From: Lachnoclostridium sp. UBA6558
GTDB lineage: Bacteria; Bacillota; Clostridia; Lachnospirales; Lachnospiraceae
Assembly (NCBI GenBank): GCA_002434335.1
Contig: DJJW01000002.1
Span: 3,124 to 35,590 of the forward strand
DNA: 32,467 bases
Direction of reading: 5' to 3'
The position numbers and the translations under genes were made by a program. Below are positions 8,341 through 15,639 of this stretch, one piece after another; position 1 is the first letter of the stretch, and every line of letters begins with the position of its first letter. The notes below the pieces were generated by a model, which saw only the letters and a list, made by a program, of their open reading frames with translations, ran no database searches and was not told where the DNA came from.

Positions 8341-9390
8341 TTACATTCCTTCTATTATTACAGCATGGGCAATACCGGGAACCGGATTTCCTTCATTAAA
8401 GCTTACAGTTGACAGCAGGGCACCTGTAGGAACAAATAATACTCTTTTCCACTCTCTTCGGCGCAGTTTTGGTATGATATAACTGTTTAAGGTGATTGCG
8501 CTGCAACCGCAGCCACTGCCACCGGAATGGGTGTCCTGGGTTTCTTTATCAAACATCTCAATACCGCAGTCCATGTGATTCTTTGAAATATCGATTCCTT
8601 CCTGTTTTAACAAATCGATTAATATGTCCTTTCCGATATAGCCCAGGTCACCGGTAATGATCTTATCATAATACTCTGCTTTAACACCAAGGTCATTCAG
8701 ATTAGCGGCGATGGTCTTATAGGCTGAAGGCGCCATACAGGCACCCATATTCATGGAATCTTTGACACCGTAATCCACAATACGTCCAATAGTTACTCCT
8801 TTTATACAAACAGGTGCTTCTTTATCGAGCAGATTTTTACTCCGGTTATCCTCTTTATCAAGGATAACTGCTCCACTTCCGGTTACCGTCCAACTGGTAG
8901 CCAAAGGTCTTTGACTGCCATATGCTAAGGGAAAACGAAATTGCTTCTCTGCACCACCAAAATGACTGGAGGTAATTGCCATTATCTTATCAGCAAAACC
9001 CCCGTCAACCAGCACAGAGCCTATGGCCATGGATTCACCCATGGTTGAACAGGCACCATAGACACCAAATAAGGGGATCTCCAGTTCCATAATACCAAAA
9101 GAGGTCGCAATTAACTGACCCAGGAGATCGCCGCCTACCATATATCTAATATCTTCTTTTGTAATACCTGCTTTTTTTATTGCAAGATCAGCAGCTCTTC
9201 TCATCATTCTGCTTTCCGCATCCTCCCAGGTGGTACCTCCAAACATAGGATCTTCCTCAACCTGGTCAAAATAACTGCCTAAAGGTCCTTCTCCCTCTTT
9301 CTTGCCGGCAATGGAAGAACCTGCTGTTACGTAGGGTGGATTTGCAAACAACAGACTTTGCTTCCCGCACATTTTACTGCTCTTCTCCAT
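8341..9390 (-). CDS. spoVAD: Stage V sporulation protein AD
   Basis: A 349-residue soluble protein of the thiolase/ketoacyl-synthase fold. SpoVAD binds dipicolinic acid and gates its uptake with the SpoVA membrane subunits. Readable segments include EDPMFGGTTWEDAES, the family region VYGACSTMGES with its cysteine, HSGGSGCGCSA and TGALLSTVSFNEG. Length and gene order (between spoVAC and spoVAE) are as in Bacillus and clostridia. The ATG follows GAGAGGT. Confidence 0.95.
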   Translation of the reverse strand: MEKSSKMCGKQSLLFANPPYVTAGSSIAGKKEGEGPLGSYFDQVEEDPMFGGTTWEDAESRMMRRAADLAIKKAGITKEDIRYMVGGDLLGQLIATSFGIMELEIPLFGVYGACSTMGESMAIGSVLVDGGFADKIMAITSSHFGGAEKQFRFPLAYGSQRPLATSWTVTGSGAVILDKEDNRSKNLLDKEAPVCIKGVTIGRIVDYGVKDSMNMGACMAPSAYKTIAANLNDLGVKAEYYDKIITGDLGYIGKDILIDLLKQEGIDISKNHMDCGIEMFDKETQDTHSGGSGCGCSAITLNSYIIPKLRRREWKRVLFVPTGALLSTVSFNEGNPVPGIAHAVIIEGM

Positions 9391-9511
9391 TCTTACCTCT
9401 CATTCCGCCGCCCGCAGCGGCACAAAATATGATGAAGGAAACTTAATATAAGCACACACCTGTGTATAAGTACACCTGTGCCCTCTTAAGTTCTTTCAAA
9501 CCATTCTTTGA

Positions 9512-10018
9512 TCAGATAACTCCAAGTTTCATCAGCACAAAATATATAACGCCCAGCACCCAGGAACTAAATACACCATATAAGATAACAGGACCTGCAA
9601 TAGTAAATATCTTACATCCAATACCAAATACTTGTCCTTCTTTTTTGAACTCCACTGCCGGTGCAGCAACAGAATTGGCAAAACCCGTAATAGGAACAAC
9701 GGTTCCGGCACCACCAAATTTTGCAATTTTAGGATAAATATTAAGTCCTGTCAGCAGAACAGACAGCAATATCAGAGAAAGCGCTGTGTACCCTGATGCC
9801 TGGTCCTCCTTGCATCCAAGAGAGGTGAAGTAATTGTTTAAGCCCTGTCCCAGAACACATATAAGTCCGCCTACCCAAAAAGCATTTAAGATATTAATAA
9901 ATTTATTATGGACAGGTGTATTGTCTTTCACATATTTATTATACTTCTCTGCTTTCTTATCCTTATCCTGTTCCTTCACAACATCTGCGGCAGTAACTTT
10001 ATTTTTATTATCCTGCAT
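9512..10018 (-). CDS. spoVAC: Stage V sporulation protein AC
   Basis: A 168-residue membrane protein with about four helices after a charged, Lys/Asp-rich cytoplasmic N-terminus of about 40 residues. The motif GGAGTVVPITGFANS is the SpoVAC hallmark. In Bacillus this subunit behaves as a mechanosensitive channel for dipicolinate release. The start has a near-perfect AAGGAGGT eight bases upstream. The 121-bp gap to spoVAD holds two copies of ACACCTGTG 16 bases apart (9456 and 9472). Confidence 0.95.
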   Translation of the reverse strand: MQDNKNKVTAADVVKEQDKDKKAEKYNKYVKDNTPVHNKFINILNAFWVGGLICVLGQGLNNYFTSLGCKEDQASGYTALSLILLSVLLTGLNIYPKIAKFGGAGTVVPITGFANSVAAPAVEFKKEGQVFGIGCKIFTIAGPVILYGVFSSWVLGVIYFVLMKLGVI

Positions 10019-10086
10019 GTTATTACCTCCTTATTCACATAAATAAATGCCTTACTATTTTACATAGTTGTCCTAGAATTTATTCT

Positions 10087-10509
10087 TTATTTTTTGTAGT
10101 GCATAAATAGTTGAAAAAAAGCCCCTGCGCCTTTTCCTAAAGCTAAACACAATACGATTATGGGTATTCCGATTTTAAGCTTAAGCCTGTGCGTCATGAT
10201 AGGAAATATTTGAATTACTTCTTCAAGGGCAACGGCAAGGCATCCTACAAAACACCCTGAAAATAAGCCGAATATTATCTGCCCCGCATATCCGACGGGT
10301 AATGGTGGTTTAAAGATATCCAGAATGTTTCCCAAGGTTGAACCAACAACAACAATATCTTCATACAGCAGAATACGTTTGGCTGTATCTGTTCTTATGG
10401 CAAGACGGGTCAGAACCCCGACAATGGTTATAAAAGCCACCATCCCTGCTGCTATCAGTATTCCGCCTGTAAGTCCTATAAAAACCAGTAATAAGTATTT
10501 AAGGAACAT
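10087..10509 (-). CDS. spoVAB: Stage V sporulation protein AB
   Basis: A 140-residue membrane protein with four predicted helices, matching SpoVAB in length, composition and position. The start was placed at the ATG in 10507-10509 because AGAGAGGGG lies upstream. A longer frame from 10542 has no ribosome site. The start overlaps the end of spoVAA by 11 bases, suggesting coupled translation. Its exact role in dipicolinate transport is not known. Confidence 0.88.
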   Translation of the reverse strand: MFLKYLLLVFIGLTGGILIAAGMVAFITIVGVLTRLAIRTDTAKRILLYEDIVVVGSTLGNILDIFKPPLPVGYAGQIIFGLFSGCFVGCLAVALEEVIQIFPIMTHRLKLKIGIPIIVLCLALGKGAGAFFQLFMHYKK

Positions 10510-11128
10510 CGATGGACTTCCCCTCTCTTGACTTATTTTCAATCAACGTTTCATCCAGGTCTGCTTCATACAGCCTTAATTGTACCTGCATTGGTGTGGG
10601 ATCCTTCCCGGCTTTCATTTTACTAAAATGATTAAAAAAGATTATAATACCAAGAGGTAACCCCACCGCATAGGAAATTTCCAGTAAAGACCCCTTAACC
10701 TGCTTCGTTCCCATTACAGACTTATAGACGATTTCAAAAATAACAGATACATTGGCATCCTCATTAAAGGTCATTATGGTAAAAGCAGCACCAAAAAAGA
10801 CGATACAAGATACAAAGCCCACTTTAAAATACTCCCATAGCTTCTTCTCCTTCTGTTCCGGCTCATACAGAATAATAAAATCCCGCTCACCAAGATTAAT
10901 TATTTCTAAATCCGGATATTCCTTATGGATTAATTCCAAGAGCTTAAGTACAGAGAATACATAGTTGGCCTTTTTGTTATCTTTTATAATATAAATCACC
11001 TGTTGATACAGATTTTCTGTTATATCTTGATTGGGAGAATAAAGTTTTGCAACATCCTTTAAACGTACTATCTTATGGTGTACCAGATTATTCTTGTCTA
11101 TTTTAATATATAACCGTGTATTCTTCAT
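10499..11128 (-). CDS. spoVAA: Stage V sporulation protein AA
   Basis: A 209-residue protein with a soluble N-terminal domain of about 110 residues and then two or three membrane helices. The family motif ISYAVGLPLGIIIFFNHF and the following DPTPMQVQLRLYEAD are clear. It is needed for the SpoVA system in Bacillus. The start follows GGAAAG by seven bases and lies 26 bases inside the upstream 66-codon gene, so the two are probably translated together. Confidence 0.9.
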   Translation of the reverse strand: MKNTRLYIKIDKNNLVHHKIVRLKDVAKLYSPNQDITENLYQQVIYIIKDNKKANYVFSVLKLLELIHKEYPDLEIINLGERDFIILYEPEQKEKKLWEYFKVGFVSCIVFFGAAFTIMTFNEDANVSVIFEIVYKSVMGTKQVKGSLLEISYAVGLPLGIIIFFNHFSKMKAGKDPTPMQVQLRLYEADLDETLIENKSREGKSIDVP

Positions 11129-11303
11129 CAGGCATCTTTCCTTCTATTCCGGTTGTACTGCAGTAACTGCTCTCAAATACAAGAGTTCCCTTATGAATCT
11201 CCTTTTCTGTATTCTGTGCGAAAATTACAATTACAATCCCTGCAGCAATCAGCAGTAAAGTGGCGGCTGTAATTATCCAGATTCTCTTCTGTCTGAATAT
11301 CAT
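11103..11303 (-). CDS. Small single-helix protein leading the spoVA operon, function unknown
   Basis: A 66-residue protein I do not recognise. It has a short basic N-terminus, one hydrophobic helix (about residues 8-29) and an extracytoplasmic tail of about 37 residues with a single cysteine. An AGGTAGG site eight bases before the ATG supports translation. Its end overlaps the spoVAA start by 26 bases. It follows the terminated sigF unit, so it is the first gene of the spoVA operon. By position it is probably made in the forespore, but that is inference. The classical Bacillus spoVA operon starts with spoVAA and has no such gene. Confidence 0.65.
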   Translation of the reverse strand: MIFRQKRIWIITAATLLLIAAGIVIVIFAQNTEKEIHKGTLVFESSYCSTTGIEGKMPDEEYTVIY

Positions 11304-11413
11304 TTTTAGTTACCTACCTTTCTAATGAATTTTATTCTATAAGTTGAAATTAAGTTATCGCATCCTTTGGACAGAAAGTATGTTAATGCTTTATATTAAA
11401 GGTCAATGCTTTA

Positions 11414-11445
11414 AACAATGCATCAATATTTAACAATGTATCAAT
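11414..11445. repeat. Two near-identical 14-bp direct repeats upstream of the spoVA operon
   Basis: AACAATGCATCAAT (11414-11427) and AACAATGTATCAAT (11432-11445) differ by one base and are 18 bases apart. Further CAATG-type words lie on both sides. The arrangement could be a paired binding site for a regulator of the spoVA promoter, or chance in AT-rich DNA. Confidence 0.45.
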
Positions 11446-11502
11446 GTATAATAACTTAATTCAATTTATCATTAAAAGCCAGCTAATAAATTGTAAATAA
11501 AA

Positions 11503-11533
11503 AACAGCAGCAGTTTTTTTTACTGATGCTGTT
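11503..11533 (-). terminator. Terminator after sigF
   Basis: On the minus strand, AACAGCATCAGT and ACTGCTGCTGTT pair with one mismatch around a short A-rich loop and are followed by TTTTTTATTT. This should end most spoIIA transcription before the spoVA genes. Confidence 0.8.
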
Positions 11534-11628
11534 CTTTCTTGTATTTATGATTCCTACTATCATAAATACTTGTATAATTGTTATTATCTGTTAACTGACT
11601 TATTATATACTGGTAATATCACCCAATG

Positions 11629-12342
11629 TCAGGACATTCTCTCACGCATTTTCAAGAGTATTTTCTTTTCCAACCGCGATACCTGAACCTGGGAAATTCC
11701 CATTTCTTTCGCGATATCTGTCTGTGTTCTATTTAAAAAGTATCGAAGCCTGATTAATTCCTGATCCTTCTCATCAAGTGATGCTATGGTCTCTCGTAAT
11801 GCAAGCTTGTCAATCATATTTTCACTTTCATCATTGGTTTGTTCCAATTTATCAATCAGATAGATGGCATTTCCGTCTCCCTGATAAATTGTTTTATAGA
11901 GCGATTCTACTTCTGCGCCTGATTCTAATGCCATTAGTACTTCTTCTTTTGCCAGATTCAATTCTTTACTTATCTCCTCCAAGGTTGGTTCTCTCCCATA
12001 AAGGCTTCCAAGCCTTTCTCTGATAACACGAATCTTGCCGGCTGTTTCCTTCATGGAACGGCTCACCTTAATTGCACCGTCATCTCTTAAGAATCTCTTT
12101 ATTTCTCCCATTATCATAGGAACTGCATAGGTGGAGAACTTTACATCATAGCTCATATCAAATTTATCAATAGCCTTTATCAGTCCGATACTCCCTATCT
12201 GAAATAAATCCTCCGTCTCATGACCTCTTGACATAAATCTTCTTACTATACTCCATACCAATCCTACATTCTCCGTTATTACCCTATCCCTTGCCTCCTT
12301 ATCGCCCTGTTGTGATAAACGGATTAATTCGATTGTATCCAC
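11629..12342 (-). CDS. sigF: RNA polymerase sporulation sigma factor SigF
   Basis: A 237-residue sigma-70 family protein, the first forespore-specific sigma factor. Region 2 reads EDLFQIGSIGLIKAIDKFD and YAVPMIMGEIKRFLRDDG, region 3 follows, and region 4 (QTDIAKEMGISQVQVSRLEKKIL) contains the -35-binding helix-turn-helix. The start is GTG at 12340-12342, with GGAAGGAAG upstream. It is the third gene of the spoIIA operon, 46 bases after spoIIAB, whose product holds it inactive until the forespore forms. It turns on forespore genes, and sigma-F/G promoters are expected ahead of the neighbouring spoVA operon. Confidence 0.96.
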   Translation of the reverse strand: MDTIELIRLSQQGDKEARDRVITENVGLVWSIVRRFMSRGHETEDLFQIGSIGLIKAIDKFDMSYDVKFSTYAVPMIMGEIKRFLRDDGAIKVSRSMKETAGKIRVIRERLGSLYGREPTLEEISKELNLAKEEVLMALESGAEVESLYKTIYQGDGNAIYLIDKLEQTNDESENMIDKLALRETIASLDEKDQELIRLRYFLNRTQTDIAKEMGISQVQVSRLEKKILLKMRERMS

Positions 12343-12388
12343 TGTTTCACTTCCTTCCTGCTCATGAGGTTCCCTCAGGATGTAAGCC

Positions 12389-12808
12389 CTAGTGGATTTT
12401 CTTTTTCATTTTAACGATAGTCCCTTTTCCTATTTCCGATTCCACTTCCAAATCATCCATAAAGGCTTCCATAAAAGAAAATCCCATACCGGATCTTTCT
12501 TCCTCCGGCTTGGTGGTAAACAGAGGCTCCATTGCCTTCGTTACATCCCCTATCCCTTGACCTTGATCCCGCACCTCTACATATACTTCATGTCCAAATA
12601 TCCTGCAAAAAACAATCACTTTACCTTTGAGCTTGTCATAGCCATGTATTATGGCATTGGTTACAGCTTCTGAAACAGCAGTTTTGATATCGGATATTTC
12701 CTCCAGTGTAGGATCCAGCTGGGCAACAAAACTTGCCACTACTGATCTTGCAAAACTTTCATTTTCAGATTTGCTGTCAAACTCTAATAACATTTCGTTG
12801 GTATCCAT
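12389..12808 (-). CDS. spoIIAB: Anti-sigma-F factor and serine kinase SpoIIAB
   Basis: A 139-residue GHKL-type ATPase and kinase. The N-box EAVTNAIIHGY and the ATP-lid boxes VRDQGQGIGD and SGMGFSFMEAF are readable. It binds sigma-F and phosphorylates SpoIIAA, forming the partner switch of the predivisional cell. AGGAGG lies six bases before the chosen ATG. It sits between spoIIAA and sigF as in all endospore formers. Confidence 0.96.
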   Translation of the reverse strand: MDTNEMLLEFDSKSENESFARSVVASFVAQLDPTLEEISDIKTAVSEAVTNAIIHGYDKLKGKVIVFCRIFGHEVYVEVRDQGQGIGDVTKAMEPLFTTKPEEERSGMGFSFMEAFMDDLEVESEIGKGTIVKMKKKIH

Positions 12809-12830
12809 ACATATCCTCCTGTTTAAACAC

Positions 12831-13217
12831 CTATCTTCCCTTAGCTAACGCCTCTTCTATGGAATCAAATTTCGGAACGATCCGGTAAAGTCCGGACATT
12901 CTGAAAATTCTGTCTAAATTATTGTTTATGCCGGTTACAAAAATCTTTCCCCCTGAAAGTGCTATTTTTTTGTACCGTCCCATTATTACACCGATTCCGG
13001 AACTATCCATAAAATCTGTTCCACTGAAATCAAATACAATATTCTTAATCTGTCCCTTGTCAAGCAGCTTGTCCGACTGTTCCCGGATTGACAGGGTATT
13101 ATGATGATCCAGATCCTGCTTCACCTGTATTATCAGGCACTTTTCTTTCACATGGTATTCCGCCGCCTCCTTTTTGTTTATTTCTGATCTTTTCTTTAAT
13201 GGTTCTTTCTTATCCAT
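12831..13217 (-). CDS. spoIIAA: Anti-anti-sigma factor SpoIIAA
   Basis: A 128-residue STAS-domain protein. The phosphorylation site is in FMDSSGIGVIMGRYK, with Ser72 the residue equivalent to Bacillus Ser58. Unphosphorylated SpoIIAA frees sigma-F from SpoIIAB. The start at 13215-13217 is preceded by AAGAGG; a longer frame from 13238 has no ribosome site. Even so, about 20 charged residues precede the STAS fold, so the N-terminus is somewhat longer than in Bacillus (about 117 residues). It is the first gene of the spoIIA operon. Confidence 0.94.
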   Translation of the reverse strand: MDKKEPLKKRSEINKKEAAEYHVKEKCLIIQVKQDLDHHNTLSIREQSDKLLDKGQIKNIVFDFSGTDFMDSSGIGVIMGRYKKIALSGGKIFVTGINNNLDRIFRMSGLYRIVPKFDSIEEALAKGR

Positions 13218-13606
13218 GCATACCTCTTTTCCGGACATTTAATTTTACCTGCCACTTAACCAGAGCCAGGTCTAATCCGTTAGGATCGTTTTAATATACC
13301 ATTTGAAATATCAGCGGTTTGAATTTCGTTTTCATACGCTAAAAAGCGTTATATAGACAGGCTTTATTCGTCTATAAGAATAAAATAAAGTTCAAATTAA
13401 ATAGTTGATGATTCAACTGATATATTAACTCCCATCTTTGTGCTTTAGCACCCTCAAATCAGGAGATTCGTAAATCTCCTTTCTCTTTCAGAAACTCCAT
13501 AACCTTCATTATATAGATATAGAATGGAGCTTTAACAAAGGTTATAAAACCCAGAAGTTTACATTTACATATTTTAACATATATTTTCTCATCCGTCTAT
13601 AAGAAA
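13218..13606. other. Region upstream of the spoIIA operon
   Basis: No gene is seen. The region should hold the spoIIA promoter, expected to be sigma-H dependent. Words resembling a -10 (GTTGAAT and GACGAAT on the minus strand) are present, but neither has a good -35 at proper spacing. Other structure includes the hairpin ACGCT-AAAA-AGCGT (about 13336-13349), the inverted repeat TATAGAC/GTCTATA (13352-13376), and the 12-bp direct repeat CGTCTATAAGAA at 13369-13380 and 13594-13605. Confidence 0.45.
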
Positions 13607-13637
13607 AGACAATTCCAAATAATTTTTGGAATTGTCT
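13607..13637 (-). terminator. Terminator after the zinc-ribbon TPR gene
   Basis: A perfect 13-bp stem (13607-13619 with 13625-13637) with a five-base loop, followed on the minus strand by TTTTCTTAT. It lies 38 bases past the stop of the TPR gene and separates that unit from spoIIA. Confidence 0.8.
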
Positions 13638-13674
13638 CTCCTGGTTGATTTATATTTGATTTTTTGCTTTATCT

Positions 13675-15078
13675 TTAGGGCAAGGTCTGCAATTTTTCCT
13701 GTGCCTGGTTATAACGGCGGTTTGTTTCGGGAATTTTCTCAATTATCAGGTTATAATATTTTTTTGCATTCTCATAATCGCTTTTTTGGTGGTATGATCT
13801 GGCAATAAAATAAAGTGCATCCGCATTGGTGTTATCCAGTTCATAGGTTTGAAGCAATATCTCCAGAGCTTCATCATACTTTCTGTTAGAATACAGTCCA
13901 TAGCCTTCATTATACAATGCTGCAGCCGCCTTTTCACCTACTGCATCTTTAATCTGGTTATAAAGCTCCAAGGCCTGAGGTTTTTCTAATTTATCAGTTT
14001 TTACCTTTGCCAGCTGCTCCGCCACATTAACATAATTAATCTGGGAAGTGCCTTTTTGAAGCTCATTTACATATAAAGCTGCTGTCTTAAAGAGCTGATC
14101 ATAAATCGTATCATCTACCTGATTACCGTTTAATTCCTCAATCTGTTTATTCAGAGCAGCAATTTGGGTATCCAGTTCATCCTTGGACTTTACAGCAGTG
14201 TCATATTTCTGTTCCAATTCATTAATCTGTGCGCTGTGTTCCGTTTTCAGCGCATTTGATTCGCTCTCGTAATTGTTGACAACGGTTGGCACTAATAAAA
14301 ATGCTGCACCCATAATGCCAATGGCTATACCAATTATCAGATTAACAAAAGGCCATATATTGGGTCTTTCTTCTTTATAAGGAGTATGACCAAAGACTAC
14401 CGGTTCTGTTACAGCTTTTCTTTCTTCCTTCTTCTCTGTCTTGGTATCTTCACCGGCTGCCTGATTAAGCTCATTTAATTCCCTCATATACTTAAGGGTA
14501 GTAGTATTAGATACATCTATCTTACTTGCTTTGGTCAGATTCTTTAGGGCCTTGTCAAGCTCACCGCTCTTAATGTAGAGCAAAGCAAGCAACTGAAGCG
14601 CTTTCACAAAATGCGGATTCAGATTGACAACCTTCTTCAGCTGAATGATTGCCAGATCCTCATTTCCCTGTTTGGCTGACTGCAAGGCAGCATTATATCT
14701 TTTGGTAGTCTGATTCAGATTCTCAAGCCTGGTAGGATTAGCCTGCACTAATTCCATGTATCTGTCCGCATCATTATTTTCCTGCTGCAAATGCTTACTG
14801 ATTACCCATTGACTCAGAGCAGCGACAGGTTCTCCCATCTCATAATAAATAAGGCCCAGAAGATTTCTGGCATCCGTATTTCTCTTGTTCAGCTCCAAGC
14901 TCTTTTTTAATATAATGACAGCACCGGACAAATCTCTTACTTTTGCCTTCTGGAGTCCTTCATTATAGTAACGGTTGGACAATAAATTTATTTTTGTATA
15001 CACTGTTAAGTCTTCCCCGCAGCGCTCACAGCGGTTATTTTTACCCTGAACGCTTTTATTGCATACCGGACATATCAT
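13675..15078 (-). CDS. Zinc-ribbon, TPR and coiled-coil membrane protein
   Basis: A 467-residue protein with a clear mosaic. A zinc ribbon comes first (Cys3, Cys6, Cys17, Cys20), then TPR-like repeats (about residues 36-205), a charged linker, one membrane helix (about 241-266), a coiled coil (about 270-320) and a second set of TPRs (about 385-460). The first TPR set should be cytoplasmic and the second outside the membrane. I do not know its function; it looks like a scaffold that bridges the membrane. The ATG overlaps the stop of the 57-codon gene upstream (ATGA), and AGGAAG lies six bases before it. A terminator follows. Confidence 0.85.
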   Translation of the reverse strand: MICPVCNKSVQGKNNRCERCGEDLTVYTKINLLSNRYYNEGLQKAKVRDLSGAVIILKKSLELNKRNTDARNLLGLIYYEMGEPVAALSQWVISKHLQQENNDADRYMELVQANPTRLENLNQTTKRYNAALQSAKQGNEDLAIIQLKKVVNLNPHFVKALQLLALLYIKSGELDKALKNLTKASKIDVSNTTTLKYMRELNELNQAAGEDTKTEKKEERKAVTEPVVFGHTPYKEERPNIWPFVNLIIGIAIGIMGAAFLLVPTVVNNYESESNALKTEHSAQINELEQKYDTAVKSKDELDTQIAALNKQIEELNGNQVDDTIYDQLFKTAALYVNELQKGTSQINYVNVAEQLAKVKTDKLEKPQALELYNQIKDAVGEKAAAALYNEGYGLYSNRKYDEALEILLQTYELDNTNADALYFIARSYHQKSDYENAKKYYNLIIEKIPETNRRYNQAQEKLQTLP

Positions 15079-15248
15079 GTTATCTTCCTGCCACTTGTCA
15101 TACGAGCAAAGGAATCTCTTGTGGCTTCCTTTCCATTCTTATTTTCCATCGCTCTTCGCTCTGCTAAGAACATCCAGGGTGTATTTAAAAACTTTTGCAC
15201 CTGCTTGCCAAAAGCGCCGGCAGAAGGGTGCAATGAGCTTTTAAACAT
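15075..15248 (-). CDS. Unlisted 57-residue small protein, coupled to the TPR gene
   Basis: An open frame encoding a 57-residue basic protein that begins MFKSSLHPSAGAFGKQVQKF and ends TSGRKIT. I do not recognise it. Evidence for reality is positional. It starts five bases after the stop of the preceding 47-codon gene, and its TGA overlaps the ATG of the TPR gene as ATGA, a classic coupling arrangement. Against it, the AAAAGG before the ATG is only one base away, so initiation would rely on coupling. No membrane segment is seen; the centre (NTPWMFLAERRAM) looks helical. Confidence 0.6.
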   Translation of the reverse strand: MFKSSLHPSAGAFGKQVQKFLNTPWMFLAERRAMENKNGKEATRDSFARMTSGRKIT

Positions 15249-15253
15249 ACCTT

Positions 15254-15397
15254 TTAATTCTTGTCTTTGATCTCCTTCAGCATGGTCTTAATAATATCTG
15301 TAATATCAGACAGATCATTACTTTTTATTACTTCTTCCACCTGATCTACTTCAAGACTTGGCTGAAATTTAGCGATTTCTTCATCAAAATTAATCAT
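15254..15397 (-). CDS. Unlisted 47-residue acidic small protein
   Basis: A frame encoding 47 residues, beginning MINFDEEIAKFQPSLEVDQV and ending KEIKDKN. It is acidic, soluble and probably helical. A good AGGAG site lies six bases before the ATG. It is the first gene of a three-gene unit with the 57-codon gene and the TPR membrane protein, downstream of valS on the same strand. I do not recognise the family. Small acidic helical proteins in such positions often bind the partner encoded next to them, but that is speculation. Confidence 0.75.
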   Translation of the reverse strand: MINFDEEIAKFQPSLEVDQVEEVIKSNDLSDITDIIKTMLKEIKDKN

Positions 15398-15447
15398 GCT
15401 GACTCCTATCTGTGCGCTCCGGTGCACTCGTTTTATTTCTGCAACCC

Positions 15448-15491
15448 ATTATATATACATATCACAATTCTGCATGCAATATGTATATATA
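15448..15491 (-). promoter_or_regulatory. AT-rich inverted repeat with a -10 element ahead of the small-protein operon
   Basis: A perfect 13-bp inverted repeat (15450-15462 with 15479-15491) encloses a loop containing the palindrome TGCATGCA. On the minus strand it includes TATAAT (15448-15453), about 50 bases before the 47-codon gene, which would be its -10. No good -35 at normal spacing was found; TTGCAT is 20 bases upstream. Confidence 0.4.
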
Positions 15492-15639
15492 TATAAGTTG
15501 AATTAGATTTTTTTTTGCCTGATTTAAAATGCAATATTTAAGGCTTTTTAAATCCGCTCTTTTCTTTCTATCTTAACCATTATATGGGTAAAAATCAAGT
15601 GTAATCTCATACCCTAAGAATTTTTACCTCTTATCTTAA

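Larger units (their letters stand above)
11304..11628. other. Intergenic region between sigF and the spoVA operon
   Basis: No gene is seen in these 325 bases. Reading minus-ward there is first a perfect 10-bp inverted repeat (11541-11550 with 11560-11569), then the sigF terminator, then an AT-rich stretch that should carry the spoVA promoter. A TTGACC followed 18 bases later by CATACTT is a weak match to a promoter of the sigma-F/G kind. I could not find a convincing -35 for those sigma factors. Confidence 0.5.

Noticed and set aside
13379..13460. Sigma-H promoter for spoIIA
   Set aside because: Expected from biology and -10-like words exist, but no -35 (AGGAWWW type) at correct spacing could be found, so no site is claimed.
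15500..15560. Terminator for valS from the GCCT/AGGC hairpin
   Set aside because: On the minus strand the stem is followed by A's, not T's, so it cannot act as an intrinsic terminator for valS.
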